Shown here piece after piece: positions 27,468 through 37,582 of a stretch of 64,000 bases of DNA; position 1 is the first letter of the stretch; the number at the start of each line of letters is the position of its first letter. The DNA is from Nitrosomonadales bacterium. GTDB taxonomy: Bacteria; Pseudomonadota; Gammaproteobacteria; Burkholderiales; Gallionellaceae. Under the pieces are notes generated by a model, which made no database searches, was not told the origin of the DNA, and was given only the letters and a program-made list of their open reading frames with translations. The DNA is taken from positions 28,134 through 92,133 of the forward strand of contig JACPYR010000017.1 of the NCBI GenBank assembly GCA_016195965.1. The letters are read 5' to 3'. The position numbers and the translations under genes are program-made.

Positions 27468-28799
27468 TTATTTCGCAGCCCCTTCAGGGCCCCCCACGAT
27501 CACCGTCGCCATTGCCTGCGGATCGATGTGTCGTGAGAACGCGTCACGTATCTGCGCCGTAGTGACCCGGTCGACGTTATCGGTGAAATCGTCCAGATAA
27601 GTCAGCGGCAAATTGTAAAAGCCGATGATGCTCAGATAGTCGAGTATCTTGCGGTTGCTGTCGATGCGCAACGGGAAGCCGCCGATGATGTTCTGCTTGG
27701 CGGCCTGCAATTCCTTTTCGCTCGGGCCTTGTGCGACGAAGTCCGCCAGCGTTTTGCGCGCCAGCCGCAGGGCTTCGTCTGCCTGTTCATTCTTGGTTTG
27801 CAGGCCGATCTGGAATTCGCCCGGCTGCTTGAGCGGCATGAAGTAGCTGTAGACGCTGTAGGCCAGGCCTTTCTTTTCGCGCACCTGATCCATCAGCCGT
27901 GACACGAAGCCGCCGCCGCCCAGCGTATAGTTGCCGACATACAGCGGAAAAAAGTCCGGGTCACCGCGCGCCACGCCCGGCGCGCCGATCAGGATGTGGC
28001 TCTGGCTGGCCGGATGGGGGATGCGCTGCTCACTCGCCGTGATCTTCATCGTTACACCGGGCAATGACGAGGTGGTGGTTGATTGCGGCAGTTGCGCGGT
28101 GAGTTGTTGCGCGATCGCCGTTGCCTGGGCGCGCGTCGCATCGCCCATGATCGCAACCACGGCGCGATTGGCTTGGTAATGCTCCCGGTAAAAATCCTGC
28201 AGGTCTTGGACGCTGATTTTTTCCACGGTATCGACTTCGCCAGAGCTACGCAGCGCATAAGGGTGCGCACCGAACACGGCTTTCTGGAATGCGCGCGCGG
28301 CTATGCTTTCCGGCTTGGTGTCGGACTCTTTTAATGCCGCGATCAGCCGCGTTTTCTCCCGCTCAAGAATTGCCGCCGGGAATGCCGGATGCTGCAGCAC
28401 GCGCGCCATGATATCCAGCGCCTTGTCGCGCTCTGCCGTGCTGCTCAAGGTGCGCAGCGACACACTGGAGCGATCCTGGTCAAAGCTGCCGCCGAATTGC
28501 GCGCCGATGTCCGCCATGCCGCCGGAAATGTCATCCTCGCTCAAACCGTCGGCGCCGGCATCCAGCATCTGGTGCGTCAATCCGGCTACGCCTGATTTAT
28601 CTGCATTATCGAAGCCGCTGCCTGCGGGAATGCTCACCGCCACATCCAGCATTGGGATGTCGTGATCTTCAACGAACAACACCTTCGCGCCGCTGGCGCT
28701 CTGCCAGTGCTGGATTTTCGGGGTGGCGTAAGCAAGAGTTGTCAGGCAGCACAAGGCTGCCACGCTCGCGGCTCGTATCAGTTTTGTTCTAGCGGACAT
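27468..28799 (-). CDS. M16-family peptidase-like protein, non-catalytic partner
   Basis: The 443-aa exported protein has a signal peptide (AASVAALCCLTTLAYA) and two M16 domains. The zinc motif HxxEH is replaced by GLTHQMLDAG, so it cannot be catalytic alone. It has the R/Y-region typical of the second subunit (YSVYSYFMPLKQPGEFQIGL). It probably pairs with the next gene upstream, as mitochondrial-processing-peptidase-like dimers do. The two overlap by 11 nt. Confidence 0.88.
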   Translation of the reverse strand: MSARTKLIRAASVAALCCLTTLAYATPKIQHWQSASGAKVLFVEDHDIPMLDVAVSIPAGSGFDNADKSGVAGLTHQMLDAGADGLSEDDISGGMADIGAQFGGSFDQDRSSVSLRTLSSTAERDKALDIMARVLQHPAFPAAILEREKTRLIAALKESDTKPESIAARAFQKAVFGAHPYALRSSGEVDTVEKISVQDLQDFYREHYQANRAVVAIMGDATRAQATAIAQQLTAQLPQSTTTSSLPGVTMKITASEQRIPHPASQSHILIGAPGVARGDPDFFPLYVGNYTLGGGGFVSRLMDQVREKKGLAYSVYSYFMPLKQPGEFQIGLQTKNEQADEALRLARKTLADFVAQGPSEKELQAAKQNIIGGFPLRIDSNRKILDYLSIIGFYNLPLTYLDDFTDNVDRVTTAQIRDAFSRHIDPQAMATVIVGGPEGAAK

Positions 28800-30153
28800 G
28801 CGATCCTCCTGCGGATTTGTGTTTTGGCTTGCCGGAAAGCGGCTGAGGGTCGAGCACGGCGACCGTCAGATTGTCGTCCTGCAAAAATTCTCTGGCGACT
28901 TGCTGCACCTGTTCGGCTGTCACCGCCTGGAGTTTTTTCAGCATCACCGGAATCGCCTGATGGCCCAGGCCGGTGCTCTCCAGCTCGCCTATCTGCATCG
29001 CCTGATAGAACAGCGAGTCGCGCTTGAACACTTCGGATGCGGTCACCTGTGCCTTGACGCGCTTGAGTTCATCTTCGTTGACGCCGTCTTTCAGCAGCAA
29101 CTCGATTTCTCCGCGCAACGCGGATTCCACATCCTGTACGTTCTTGCCCGCGCTGGGCGTGGCTTCCAGCATAAACAGGCTGGGGCCGCGCGCCATCGAG
29201 TCATAACCCGCTCCCGCCGCGCTGGCGATCTGCTGCTCGCGCACCAGATGTTTGTTGAGCCGCGCCGATTCGTTGCCGTCCAGTACACCTGCTAGCATCT
29301 CCAGCGCATAAGGCTTCCAGTCTTTCTCGGCATCCCTGATCACCGGAGCCTGATAGGCCATCACCAGCTGCGGCAATTCGGCTGGCGCCTTGACGACCAG
29401 GCGCTTGATGCCGACTTGCTTGGGCTCGGTGTAGTTGCGCCGTATCGGCAATTTATGCTGGGGGATGGAACCGTAATAGCGTTGCGCCAGCGCAAACACC
29501 TCGTTGGCTTTCACGTCCCCGGCGATCACCAGCGTGGCGTTGTTCGGCGCATACCAGCGGTTATACCAGACCTTGGCGTCATTGACCGTGAGCATCTGCA
29601 AGTCGCTCATCCAGCCGATGACCGGATGGTGGTAGGGATGTTCCTGGTAAATGGTCGATCTCATGATTTCATTCATCAGCGACTGCGGCTCGTCGTCGGT
29701 GCGCATGCGCCGTTCTTCCATGACCACCTTGATTTCCTTGCTGAACTCTTTCGCGCTCAGATCGAGATTTTCCATCCGGTCCGATTCCAGCTTCATCGCC
29801 AGCGGTAATTGGGATTTATGCAATTGCTGGAAATAAGTGGTGTAATCGCTGCTGGTAAACGCGTTCTCGCGCCCGCCTGCTGCCGCGATGCGTTTGGAGA
29901 ATTCCCCGACCGGCACGGACTTGGTTCCCTTGAACATCATATGCTCCAGCACATGCGCGATTCCGGTAGTGCCGGCCATTTCATCCATGCTGCCCGCTTT
30001 GTACCAGACCTGCTGAACGATAACCGGCGCGCGGTGATCTTCCTTGACGACGACTTTCAGTCCGTTCGCCAGCGTCTTCTCGAATACTTCGGCCTGCGCG
30101 GCGCTGTGCGAGCAACCCAACAACAATGCGATGTAAAATAAATAAACTCTCAT
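28789..30153 (-). CDS. M16-family zinc metallopeptidase, catalytic subunit
   Basis: The 454-aa periplasmic protein has a signal peptide with a potential lipobox-like LLLGCSHS near residue 14. The inverted zinc-binding motif is HVLEH (in GIAHVLEHMMFKGT), and the distal glutamate lies in the following helix (ENAFTSSDYTTYFQ region). The second M16 domain includes APAELPQLVMAYQAP. It is operonic with the non-catalytic partner and divergent from ftsY. The substrate is unknown. Confidence 0.9.
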   Translation of the reverse strand: MRVYLFYIALLLGCSHSAAQAEVFEKTLANGLKVVVKEDHRAPVIVQQVWYKAGSMDEMAGTTGIAHVLEHMMFKGTKSVPVGEFSKRIAAAGGRENAFTSSDYTTYFQQLHKSQLPLAMKLESDRMENLDLSAKEFSKEIKVVMEERRMRTDDEPQSLMNEIMRSTIYQEHPYHHPVIGWMSDLQMLTVNDAKVWYNRWYAPNNATLVIAGDVKANEVFALAQRYYGSIPQHKLPIRRNYTEPKQVGIKRLVVKAPAELPQLVMAYQAPVIRDAEKDWKPYALEMLAGVLDGNESARLNKHLVREQQIASAAGAGYDSMARGPSLFMLEATPSAGKNVQDVESALRGEIELLLKDGVNEDELKRVKAQVTASEVFKRDSLFYQAMQIGELESTGLGHQAIPVMLKKLQAVTAEQVQQVAREFLQDDNLTVAVLDPQPLSGKPKHKSAGGSHVR

Positions 30154-30238
30154 GTCCCTAGCCCTTTAAGGTGTAATCGGCATAAAATGCCGCGCGCATT
30201 ATGCGACATTTTTCCGCTTACCGGCCATACCCATCCAA

Positions 30239-31213
30239 ATGTTTAGTTTTTTGAAAAAAAATCCGACCGATACGCCCAGCGAGAAAGCAGATGGCGGCTG
30301 GTTTTCTCGCCTGAAGACCGGCTTGGCGCGCACCGGCGGCCAGTTGGCCGATCTGTTAGGCGGCGGCGGAAAAATAGACGACGACCTGTACGAGGAACTG
30401 GAGAGCATACTTATCACCGCCGATGTCGGCATGGATGCGACCCGCGCGCTGCTGGCCGACCTGCGCCACCACGTCAAGGAACATCGTTTGAGCGAAGCCT
30501 CGCAAATGAAGGAAGCGCTCGCACATTGTCTGCTCAAGCTGCTCAAGCCGCTGGCGCAACCGTTGCAGGCTGAAACCAATAAACCTTTTGTCATCATGAT
30601 GGTGGGCGTGAACGGCGCGGGCAAGACCACCTCGATAGGCAAGCTGGCGAAATACCTGCAGGACCAAGGCTTGTCGGTGATGCTTGCGGCAGGCGACACG
30701 TTCCGTGCTGCTGCAAGAGAGCAACTGATGACCTGGGGCGAACGCAACAATGTGACGGTGATCGCGCAGCAGAGCGGCGATGCGGCTGCGGTGATCTACG
30801 ATGCGGTGCAGTCCGCACAGGCGCGCAAGATCGACGTGGTGCTGGCCGATACCGCCAGACGGCTGACCACCCAGGCGCACCTGATGGAAGAAATCAAAAA
30901 AGTGAAGCGCGTGATCGCCAAGGTGTTACCCGATGCGCCACACGAGGTGCTGCTGGTGCTGGACGCGAATACCGGGCAGAACGCGCTCTCCCAGCTCAAG
31001 GCATTCGATGAGGCGCTGGGTGTGACCGGCTTGATACTCACCAAGCTGGACGGCACAGCCAAAGGCGGCGTGATCGCCGCGATCGCCCATTCTGCGCATA
31101 ACCGGGCACATCCCATCCCGGTACGTTTCATCGGCGTGGGTGAAGCGCTGGATGACCTGCGCCCGTTCGTGGCGGAGGATTTTGTCGCGGCATTGCTGGG
31201 TTTAGACGAATGA
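30239..31213 (+). CDS. ftsY: Signal recognition particle receptor FtsY, with altered G3 motif
   Basis: FtsY is the SRP-receptor GTPase that docks ribosome-nascent chains at the membrane. The 324-aa protein has a short A domain, the N domain, and the G domain with G1 GVNGAGKTT, insertion-box region DTFRAAAREQL, G4 TKLD and G5 GVGEALDDLRPF. The G3 motif reads D204-T-A-R-R208 instead of the near-invariant DTAGR: codon AGA at 30857-30859 replaces a glycine codon. The change could impair GTP hydrolysis or be a sequence error. ATGA overlap with ftsE. Confidence 0.94.
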   Translation: MFSFLKKNPTDTPSEKADGGWFSRLKTGLARTGGQLADLLGGGGKIDDDLYEELESILITADVGMDATRALLADLRHHVKEHRLSEASQMKEALAHCLLKLLKPLAQPLQAETNKPFVIMMVGVNGAGKTTSIGKLAKYLQDQGLSVMLAAGDTFRAAAREQLMTWGERNNVTVIAQQSGDAAAVIYDAVQSAQARKIDVVLADTARRLTTQAHLMEEIKKVKRVIAKVLPDAPHEVLLVLDANTGQNALSQLKAFDEALGVTGLILTKLDGTAKGGVIAAIAHSAHNRAHPIPVRFIGVGEALDDLRPFVAEDFVAALLGLDE

Positions 31214-31890
31214 TCTCTTTTTCTCAAGTCAACAAGCGCTACCCCGGCGGCTATCAGGCGTTGAAGAATGTTTCGTTCGATATTGCCGAGGGCGAGATGG
31301 TGTTTCTCAGCGGCCATTCCGGCGCGGGCAAGAGCACGCTGCTCAAGCTGATCGCGGCGATCGAGCGCCCCAATTCCGGCAGCGTGCTGGTAAACAACCA
31401 GAACGTCGGCGTGCTCAAGGAGCGCGCCCTGCCATATCTGCGCCGCAACCTGGGCATCATTTTTCAGGATCACAAGTTGCTGTTTGATCGCAGCGTGTTC
31501 GACAACGTGCTGCTGCCGCTGCAGATTTGCGGTTTCGATTACCGTGAAAGCCACAAGCGGGTGCGTGCCGCACTCGACAAGGTCGGCCTGCTCAAGCGCG
31601 AAAAATCCCATCCCATCGCGCTGTCAGGCGGCGAGCAACAGCGCTTGTGCATTGCCCGGGCGATCGTCAATCGTCCGGCCATCCTGCTGGCCGATGAGCC
31701 GACCGGCAACCTGGATGCCGAGTACGCGCAGGAGATCATGGCGATATTCAGATCCTTCCATCAGGTCGGTGTCACCCTGCTGATCTCCACCCACGATACC
31801 AACGTGTTGCAGGATAACGGCGTGCGCGTGCTCGCTCTCAGGCAGGGTGAGTTGCAAACCATAACATCGGGGGGGGGAGGAGGAAAATGA
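31210..31890 (+). CDS. ftsE: Cell division ATP-binding protein FtsE
   Basis: This 226-aa ATPase, with FtsX, controls amidase-driven septal peptidoglycan splitting. Walker A is GHSGAGKST, signature LSGGEQQRL, Walker [10 protein letters not shown]-loop STHDTN. The GGGGK tail reflects a run of eight G residues near 31869 that could be a slippage spot. Its start overlaps the ftsY stop and its stop overlaps the ftsX start (ATGA). Confidence 0.95.
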   Translation: MISFSQVNKRYPGGYQALKNVSFDIAEGEMVFLSGHSGAGKSTLLKLIAAIERPNSGSVLVNNQNVGVLKERALPYLRRNLGIIFQDHKLLFDRSVFDNVLLPLQICGFDYRESHKRVRAALDKVGLLKREKSHPIALSGGEQQRLCIARAIVNRPAILLADEPTGNLDAEYAQEIMAIFRSFHQVGVTLLISTHDTNVLQDNGVRVLALRQGELQTITSGGGGGK

Positions 31891-32783
31891 GGCACGCATT
31901 CGCGCAAAATTCCAGCATATTGCGGCGCATGTTTGCTTCGCCATTGGCCGGATTTCTCAACATTCTGGTCATCGGCATCGCGCTCAGCCTGCCTGACGGT
32001 ATGTATGTGCTGCTGAAAAACATGCAGGGGCTGGTCGCGCAACTTTCGGGCACCCCGCAGATCAGCCTGTTCATGAGCATGGATGCAAAGGCGGACGATG
32101 TCGATATGCTGCGCAAACAACTGGAGCAACATCCGGCTATCGAACGCATTGAGTTTGTTGCGCGGGCAAGGGCCTTGGAGCAGCTCAAACAAAGCACCGG
32201 GCTCGCCGATGTGGTCGGCGGTTTGAGCCAGAACCCCTTGCCGGATGCCTTCATCGTCTACCCCAAATCAAGTACAGCGCAAGCGCTGGATGAATTGCGC
32301 ATTGAGTTGGCGAAGCTGCCCAAGGTGGAATTGGCACAACTCGATTCAGCCTGGGCATACAAGCTGGAAGCCTTGCTCAAGTTCGGGCGGATGGGGGTGC
32401 TGATACTGGCCAGCCTGCTCAGCCTCGCGCTGATTGCTGTCACGTTCAATACCATACGACTGCAAATTCTTACCCAGCGCGATGAAATTGAAGTGGCCAA
32501 ATTGATAGGCGCAACCAACGGTTTCATACGCCGCCCATTCCTGTATTTTGGTGCGGCTCAGGGTTTGTTGGGGGGCATCGTGGCCTGGTTCATCATCATG
32601 GCCAGCCTGCTGTTGCTCAATCACCAGCTCGGTGCCTTATCGCAGCTTTATGCCAGCCAGTTTGTTTTGCATCCGCTGTCAATCGGCGATAGCCTGACAC
32701 TGCTGATGTTTTCGATGTATCTGGGTTGGCTGGGTGCGTGGTTGTCAGTGGCGCGGCATTTGTCGCAGATAGAGCCGCGTTGA
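31887..32783 (+). CDS. ftsX: Cell division permease FtsX
   Basis: The 298-aa inner-membrane protein has an N-terminal helix near 25-45, a periplasmic domain (about 45-170), and three C-terminal helices (MGVLILASLLSLALIAVTF; LLGGIVAWFIIMASLLLL; MYLGWLGAW). The FtsX signature LQILTQRDEIEVAKLIGATN is intact. GGAGGA precedes the ATG. rpoH, which often follows, is absent. Confidence 0.94.
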   Translation: MRHAFAQNSSILRRMFASPLAGFLNILVIGIALSLPDGMYVLLKNMQGLVAQLSGTPQISLFMSMDAKADDVDMLRKQLEQHPAIERIEFVARARALEQLKQSTGLADVVGGLSQNPLPDAFIVYPKSSTAQALDELRIELAKLPKVELAQLDSAWAYKLEALLKFGRMGVLILASLLSLALIAVTFNTIRLQILTQRDEIEVAKLIGATNGFIRRPFLYFGAAQGLLGGIVAWFIIMASLLLLNHQLGALSQLYASQFVLHPLSIGDSLTLLMFSMYLGWLGAWLSVARHLSQIEPR

Positions 32784-32818
32784 ATGTGGGGAGTTCGGGT
32801 TACATTTCAAAGCAGTGT

Positions 32819-33004
32819 TTACTGCACGTAGCGTACCGTTTCATGGGCGAAGTAAAACAACGGCAGGCTCAACTGGCGATGGTATATCAGGTCGAGGTCG
32901 TCAATTTCAACAGCCCGACCGAAGAGCATGATCTCTTCGCTGTCCACGCCGCTGAACGCATCGTCTGCAGTTTGTGGGCCGCTTAACTCTATCGTGAAAT
33001 CCAT
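32819..33004 (-). CDS. Small uncharacterised protein, 61 aa
   Basis: This 61-aa acidic protein (starts MDFTIELSGPQTADDAF) has no recognised domain and no membrane segment. AAGGGG lies 6 nt before the chosen ATG; an ATG two codons earlier (33010) abuts that site. It is the last of three consecutive small minus-strand genes with good ribosome-binding sites. Confidence 0.5.
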   Translation of the reverse strand: MDFTIELSGPQTADDAFSGVDSEEIMLFGRAVEIDDLDLIYHRQLSLPLFYFAHETVRYVQ

Positions 33005-33095
33005 GCACATCCCCTTAAAACATGACTTCAGTGAAATTACATTTGTTTCTTATCGGACTTGAATTGTATTTCTGCGCTATCCGATGCGCGGTGAG

Positions 33096-33215
33096 TCAGG
33101 TTGTGGGCTTGGCCACAACATAAAATCCTTTGTTGCGCAAGGTCTGGGCTTTTTCCATGTCCGCTACAATGGTGTAGCGCAGCACGCCGTGATAATAAAC
33201 GCATAATTTAAGCAT
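33096..33215 (-). CDS. Small uncharacterised protein, 39 aa
   Basis: The 39-residue ORF (MLKLCVYYHGVLRYTIV, then a charged half ending FYVVAKPTT) has a strong GGAGG site 5 nt before the ATG. It may form a small beta-alpha-beta fold: LKLCVYYH..LRYTIVAD, helix MEKAQTLRNKG, strand FYVVAKP. Middle gene of the three-gene cluster. Confidence 0.5.
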   Translation of the reverse strand: MLKLCVYYHGVLRYTIVADMEKAQTLRNKGFYVVAKPTT

Positions 33216-33279
33216 GATAACCTCCAATCAATCTGCCATATCGTATGGCATGTCTTGCTCAGCACCGGCCAACATCAGG

Positions 33280-33498
33280 CTAGCGCTGGTTGGCATACAT
33301 TTTTGCCAGGAAGATATCGGCAATTACCGCAGTAAGATCCGACGGTATGCTCAATTGCTTCTCTGCCTGGATCAGTTGTTGCTGGCACATCAAGTCAACA
33401 GCGGGGTTCCAACCGGCACACATGATTTCCGCGCCGTATTCCGCTTCCATCAAGTCATGTTCGATTTCGTAGCCGCTCATATTCATCGTGATACTCAT
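33280..33498 (-). CDS. Small uncharacterised protein, 72 aa
   Basis: The 72-aa product begins MSITMNMSGYEIEHDLMEAE and is rich in Met, Ile and acidic residues, with a mostly helical C-terminal half (SIPSDLTAVIADIFLAKMYA). AGGAGG lies 6 nt before the ATG, the best ribosome-binding site in this region. First gene of the small-gene cluster. No family recognised. Confidence 0.55.
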   Translation of the reverse strand: MSITMNMSGYEIEHDLMEAEYGAEIMCAGWNPAVDLMCQQQLIQAEKQLSIPSDLTAVIADIFLAKMYANQR

Positions 33499-33987
33499 GG
33501 CACACCTCCTTCTGCTTGCTTAACTTCGTTACGGCCTGTTGCCGCGTAGTTGCATCCTGGTCTGATGGCTTGAAACTTCGAATGGCCACCGGTGTTGCTC
33601 TAGCAGCATATTGTATGCCAAGCGGCAGATTGCTGCTCTGAAATGGCGCCGCCATTGGCCTTGGTGGGGTTTGTGCGGAGGTATTGAGGCGCCGAGGAAT
33701 TTCTCAAAAGTAGCTAAAATTTGCGGTTAGTCTTAGTAATGAGAAGAAGAATTTACCAATTTATAAAATAGAGAATGTCACAGGGGAAGTCGACAGCAAT
33801 AGGATTTTGGGTTCCTTTCGCATTAAATATCGCACTGTAGTCATAGTGGGTATTGCTGGGCTCCGGGCAAGCGGCTCGGTTGGGCGGACGCATTACCAAG
33901 TCTCACAACAGGGATGGTGCGGTTACAATGCGTGTTTTACGGATTATCCCGAATAAAATATCCAGAGCGTAAAGTGCAATTAACCAC
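33499..33987. other. 489-nt stretch without a supported gene
   Basis: It probably holds the promoter of the small-gene cluster (left) and that of ruvB (right). An open frame on the minus strand at 33455-33655 overlaps the 72-aa gene and has no ribosome-binding site. No repeat or hairpin stands out. Confidence 0.5.
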
Positions 33988-35064
<1,077 letters not shown>

Positions 35065-35067
35065 ATA

Positions 35068-35475
35068 ATGAGTAAAAGCAAAATATTTTCGCTGCCGGTG
35101 CGCGTATATTTTCAGGACACCGATGCGGGCGGGGTGGTTTATCATGCCAGCTACGTGAACTTCATGGAGCGGGCGCGCACCGAGTGGCTGCGCGCACATG
35201 GTTACAGCAATGCCGGGCTGATGAAGGAATTCGGTACGGTGTTCGTGGTGCGCTCACTCAAGCTGGATTATCTCAGGCCCGCGCTGCTCGATGATTTACT
35301 GGATGTGACGGCGCAGATCAAGGATATCGGGCGCAGCCGCATCTCGTTGCTGCAAAGCGTGTGCCGGAATGGCGAGGTGTTGACCGAGGCTGAAATACAT
35401 CTGGTTTGCGTCTCGCTGGCAAGTTTCAAGCCGGTCAGCGTGCCGGAAGTGTTGCGCGAGCGATTGAAAGTTTGA
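35068..35475 (+). CDS. ybgC: Tol-Pal-associated acyl-CoA thioesterase YbgC
   Basis: The 135-aa hotdog-fold thioesterase has the conserved YFQDTDAGGVVYHASYVNFM, including the catalytic aspartate of the 4HBT family. It begins the tol-pal operon, 3 nt after ruvB. Its role is in phospholipid/acyl metabolism beside the envelope machine. Confidence 0.95.
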   Translation: MSKSKIFSLPVRVYFQDTDAGGVVYHASYVNFMERARTEWLRAHGYSNAGLMKEFGTVFVVRSLKLDYLRPALLDDLLDVTAQIKDIGRSRISLLQSVCRNGEVLTEAEIHLVCVSLASFKPVSVPEVLRERLKV

Positions 35476-35489
35476 AAGGGAAATTTTAA

Positions 35490-36167
35490 ATGGATGTGAC
35501 GCAGGATTTGTCGTTTGTGCACCTGATCAGCCATGCCAGCGTGCTAGTGCAGTTGGTGATGGGTTTGTTGCTGCTGGTATCGGTGCTGTCGTGGTGGTAT
35601 ATTTTTCTTAAGATGTTCGCGATCCGCGATGAAGTCAAGCTGACCGAGGAATTTGAGGAGGCGTTCTGGCACAACCAGAATTTGAACGAACTGTACAAGT
35701 ATGCGAGCGGGAACTCTACACGTGAACATGGTGCAATGGAGCGCATTTTTGCCGCCGGTTTTGTCGAGTTCGTGAAATTGAAAAAGCAGCAGGGGGTGGA
35801 TGCCAGCGCGGTCATGGAGGGGACGCGCCGCGCGATGCGCGCGACCTATCAGCGCGAGATGGACAGGCTGGAGTCGCATCTGGCCTTTCTCGCCTCGGTC
35901 GGTTCGGTCAGCCCCTATGTGGGTTTGTTCGGCACGGTGTGGGGGATCATGAACGCGTTTCGCGGCCTGGCTAACGTCGGGCAGGCGACGCTGGCACACG
36001 TTGCACCCGGCATCGCCGAGGCGCTGGTGGCGACCGCGATGGGCTTGTTTGCGGCGATTCCGGCGGTGCTGGCCTATAACCGCTATGCGCACGATATCAA
36101 CCGCCTCTCCACCCGCTTCGAGAGTTTTAGCGAAGAGTTCTCCAACGTGCTGCAGCGCCAGCCATGA
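35490..36167 (+). CDS. tolQ: Tol-Pal system proton channel subunit TolQ
   Basis: The 225-aa ExbB/TolQ protein has three membrane helices (VLVQLVMGLLLLVSVLSWWY; a second near LASVGSVSPYVGLFGTVWGI; a third LVATAMGLFAAIPAVLAY). It couples the proton gradient to TolA. The stop is followed by ATGA overlap with an odd 72-codon frame rather than tolR. Confidence 0.96.
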   Translation: MDVTQDLSFVHLISHASVLVQLVMGLLLLVSVLSWWYIFLKMFAIRDEVKLTEEFEEAFWHNQNLNELYKYASGNSTREHGAMERIFAAGFVEFVKLKKQQGVDASAVMEGTRRAMRATYQREMDRLESHLAFLASVGSVSPYVGLFGTVWGIMNAFRGLANVGQATLAHVAPGIAEALVATAMGLFAAIPAVLAYNRYAHDINRLSTRFESFSEEFSNVLQRQP

Positions 36168-36378
36168 ACACCTCTGAAAACCTACTGCGCGGGCGGCTGG
36201 CTTCGTTGCTCGCTGTTGGCTTCGGCCACCGCTTCGCGGTTTCACATTGGCTGCGCCAATATGAGCCTACGCCGAAACTTCGTTTTCGCTCTGTCGCCTA
36301 CCAGAGCGGTATGTCTCGGTCGCTGTGCGTCTCGCGCCTTGTCATCCATCCCGCTCACTACGGTTTTGAGAGGTGTTT
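36164..36378 (+). other. 211-nt insertion between tolQ and tolR, with a 72-codon open frame
   Basis: In related operons tolR usually starts at or next to the tolQ stop. Here an open frame (MNTSENLLRGRLAS at its start) overlaps tolQ by ATGA and runs into tolR in another frame, stopping at 36382. It is Arg/Ser/Leu-rich without recognisable family features and looks non-coding. Short self-complementary pieces (ATTGGC-TGC-GCCAAT near 36246-36260) suggest an inserted repeat or the remains of the old tolR start. Confidence 0.5.
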
Positions 36379-36801
36379 GTGAAATCGAACCGCCGTTCCA
36401 CCAATCGCCTGATGAACGAGATCAATGTCGTGCCGTATATCGACGTGATGCTGGTGTTGCTGGTGATATTCATGGTGACCGCTCCGCTGATGAATCCGGG
36501 ACAGATTGATCTGCCCAGCGTCGCCAAGTCGCTCGCGCCGCCGCAGGCGCCGCTGGAGGTCATCATCAAAAAGGATACTACGCTGGCGTTGCGCGATCAT
36601 GCCAGGGGAGGGCAGGAAAGCGTGGTGTCGCGGGATGAATTGGTCGCGATATTGAAAGCCAGGCAGGACAAGCAGGCGGATCAACCCGTGGTGATTTCTG
36701 CGGACAAGAATGTGCGTTACTCGGAGGTCATCAATGTGATGGATGTGTTGCAGCAGGAACACATTCAGAAAGTCGGCCTGTTGACGCAAGCCAGGAAATG
36801 A
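36379..36801 (+). CDS. tolR: Tol-Pal system protein TolR
   Basis: The 140-aa ExbD/TolR protein has a single N-terminal helix with the functional aspartate in VVPYIDVMLVLLVIFMVTAP and a periplasmic domain (VVISADKNVRYSEVINVMDV). Start at GTG 36379, with GAGAGG 5 nt upstream; GTG 36373 would add two residues. Its stop overlaps tolA by ATGA. Confidence 0.94.
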   Translation: MKSNRRSTNRLMNEINVVPYIDVMLVLLVIFMVTAPLMNPGQIDLPSVAKSLAPPQAPLEVIIKKDTTLALRDHARGGQESVVSRDELVAILKARQDKQADQPVVISADKNVRYSEVINVMDVLQQEHIQKVGLLTQARK

Positions 36802-37568
36802 GCGCAACAGTTTATCGCGAACCCCACAGGTTGCCCGCCGGTATTCTGGCGTTGGCGGTGCACGGCGTGTTTTTCGCATTGCTGTATCTGGGCTTCAGCT
36901 GGAATAAGTCGGCCTCTTTGCCCGCGACCATGAGTGTAGAGCTGTGGCAGAGTCTGCCCGAGGTAACCGTTGCGCCGCCCCCGGCTCGGATCGAGGAGGT
37001 TGCGCCTCAGCCGCCTCAGGAAAAACTGTTGCAGGAACAGGTGGTCAAGCCGGACATCGCGATTCCGGAGAAAAAGCAAGTTGTGGCCAAACCGGCGGTG
37101 ATCAAACCGGCAAAAATGAAACCGGCTGCGAAACCGGTTGAGGTCGTTAAGCCGGAGCCTGTAGCGCCGCCGCCTGTCGAACAAAAAATAGCCGAGCCCA
37201 AGCCTGATCCACGTATAGCCGCGCAACAGGCGGCGGCAATGGCGGAGCGGGCCAGGCAGGAAGAGCAGGCCGCAGCAAAAGGCAAAGTGGTGGATGAGTA
37301 CATGGGGAAAATCCAGGCCAAGATACGCCGCAATATCGTGGAACCGCCGGATGTGGTCAAAAAGGATATACACGCGGTATTTCGCGTGACATTGTTGCCC
37401 GGTGGTGGGGTGTTGAAGGCGGAATTGAAGAAGTCCAGCGGCAATGCGCTATATGACACGGCGGTGGAACGCGCGATCCTGAAATCCGATCCCTTGCCTT
37501 TGCCGCCGGATGCTGCTTTGTTCAATCTGTTTCGCGAATTGAATTTGAGCTTCAAACCAACTGAATAA
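36798..37568 (+). CDS. tolA: Tol-Pal system protein TolA
   Basis: The 256-aa protein has an N-terminal membrane helix (LPAGILALAVHGVFFALLYL), a Pro/Lys/Glu/Ala-rich linker spanning the periplasm (VKPEPVAPPPVEQKIAEP), and a C-terminal TonB-like domain (VFRVTLLPGGGVLKAELKKS; NALYDTAVERAILKSDPLPL). It links TolQR to Pal and TolB. Confidence 0.94.
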   Translation: MSATVYREPHRLPAGILALAVHGVFFALLYLGFSWNKSASLPATMSVELWQSLPEVTVAPPPARIEEVAPQPPQEKLLQEQVVKPDIAIPEKKQVVAKPAVIKPAKMKPAAKPVEVVKPEPVAPPPVEQKIAEPKPDPRIAAQQAAAMAERARQEEQAAAKGKVVDEYMGKIQAKIRRNIVEPPDVVKKDIHAVFRVTLLPGGGVLKAELKKSSGNALYDTAVERAILKSDPLPLPPDAALFNLFRELNLSFKPTE

Positions 37569-37582
37569 TTTAAGAGGGACTT

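Noticed and set aside
33455..33655. 66-codon minus-strand frame upstream of the small-gene cluster
   Set aside because: It overlaps the 72-aa gene, which has a perfect AGGAGG site, and has no such site itself.
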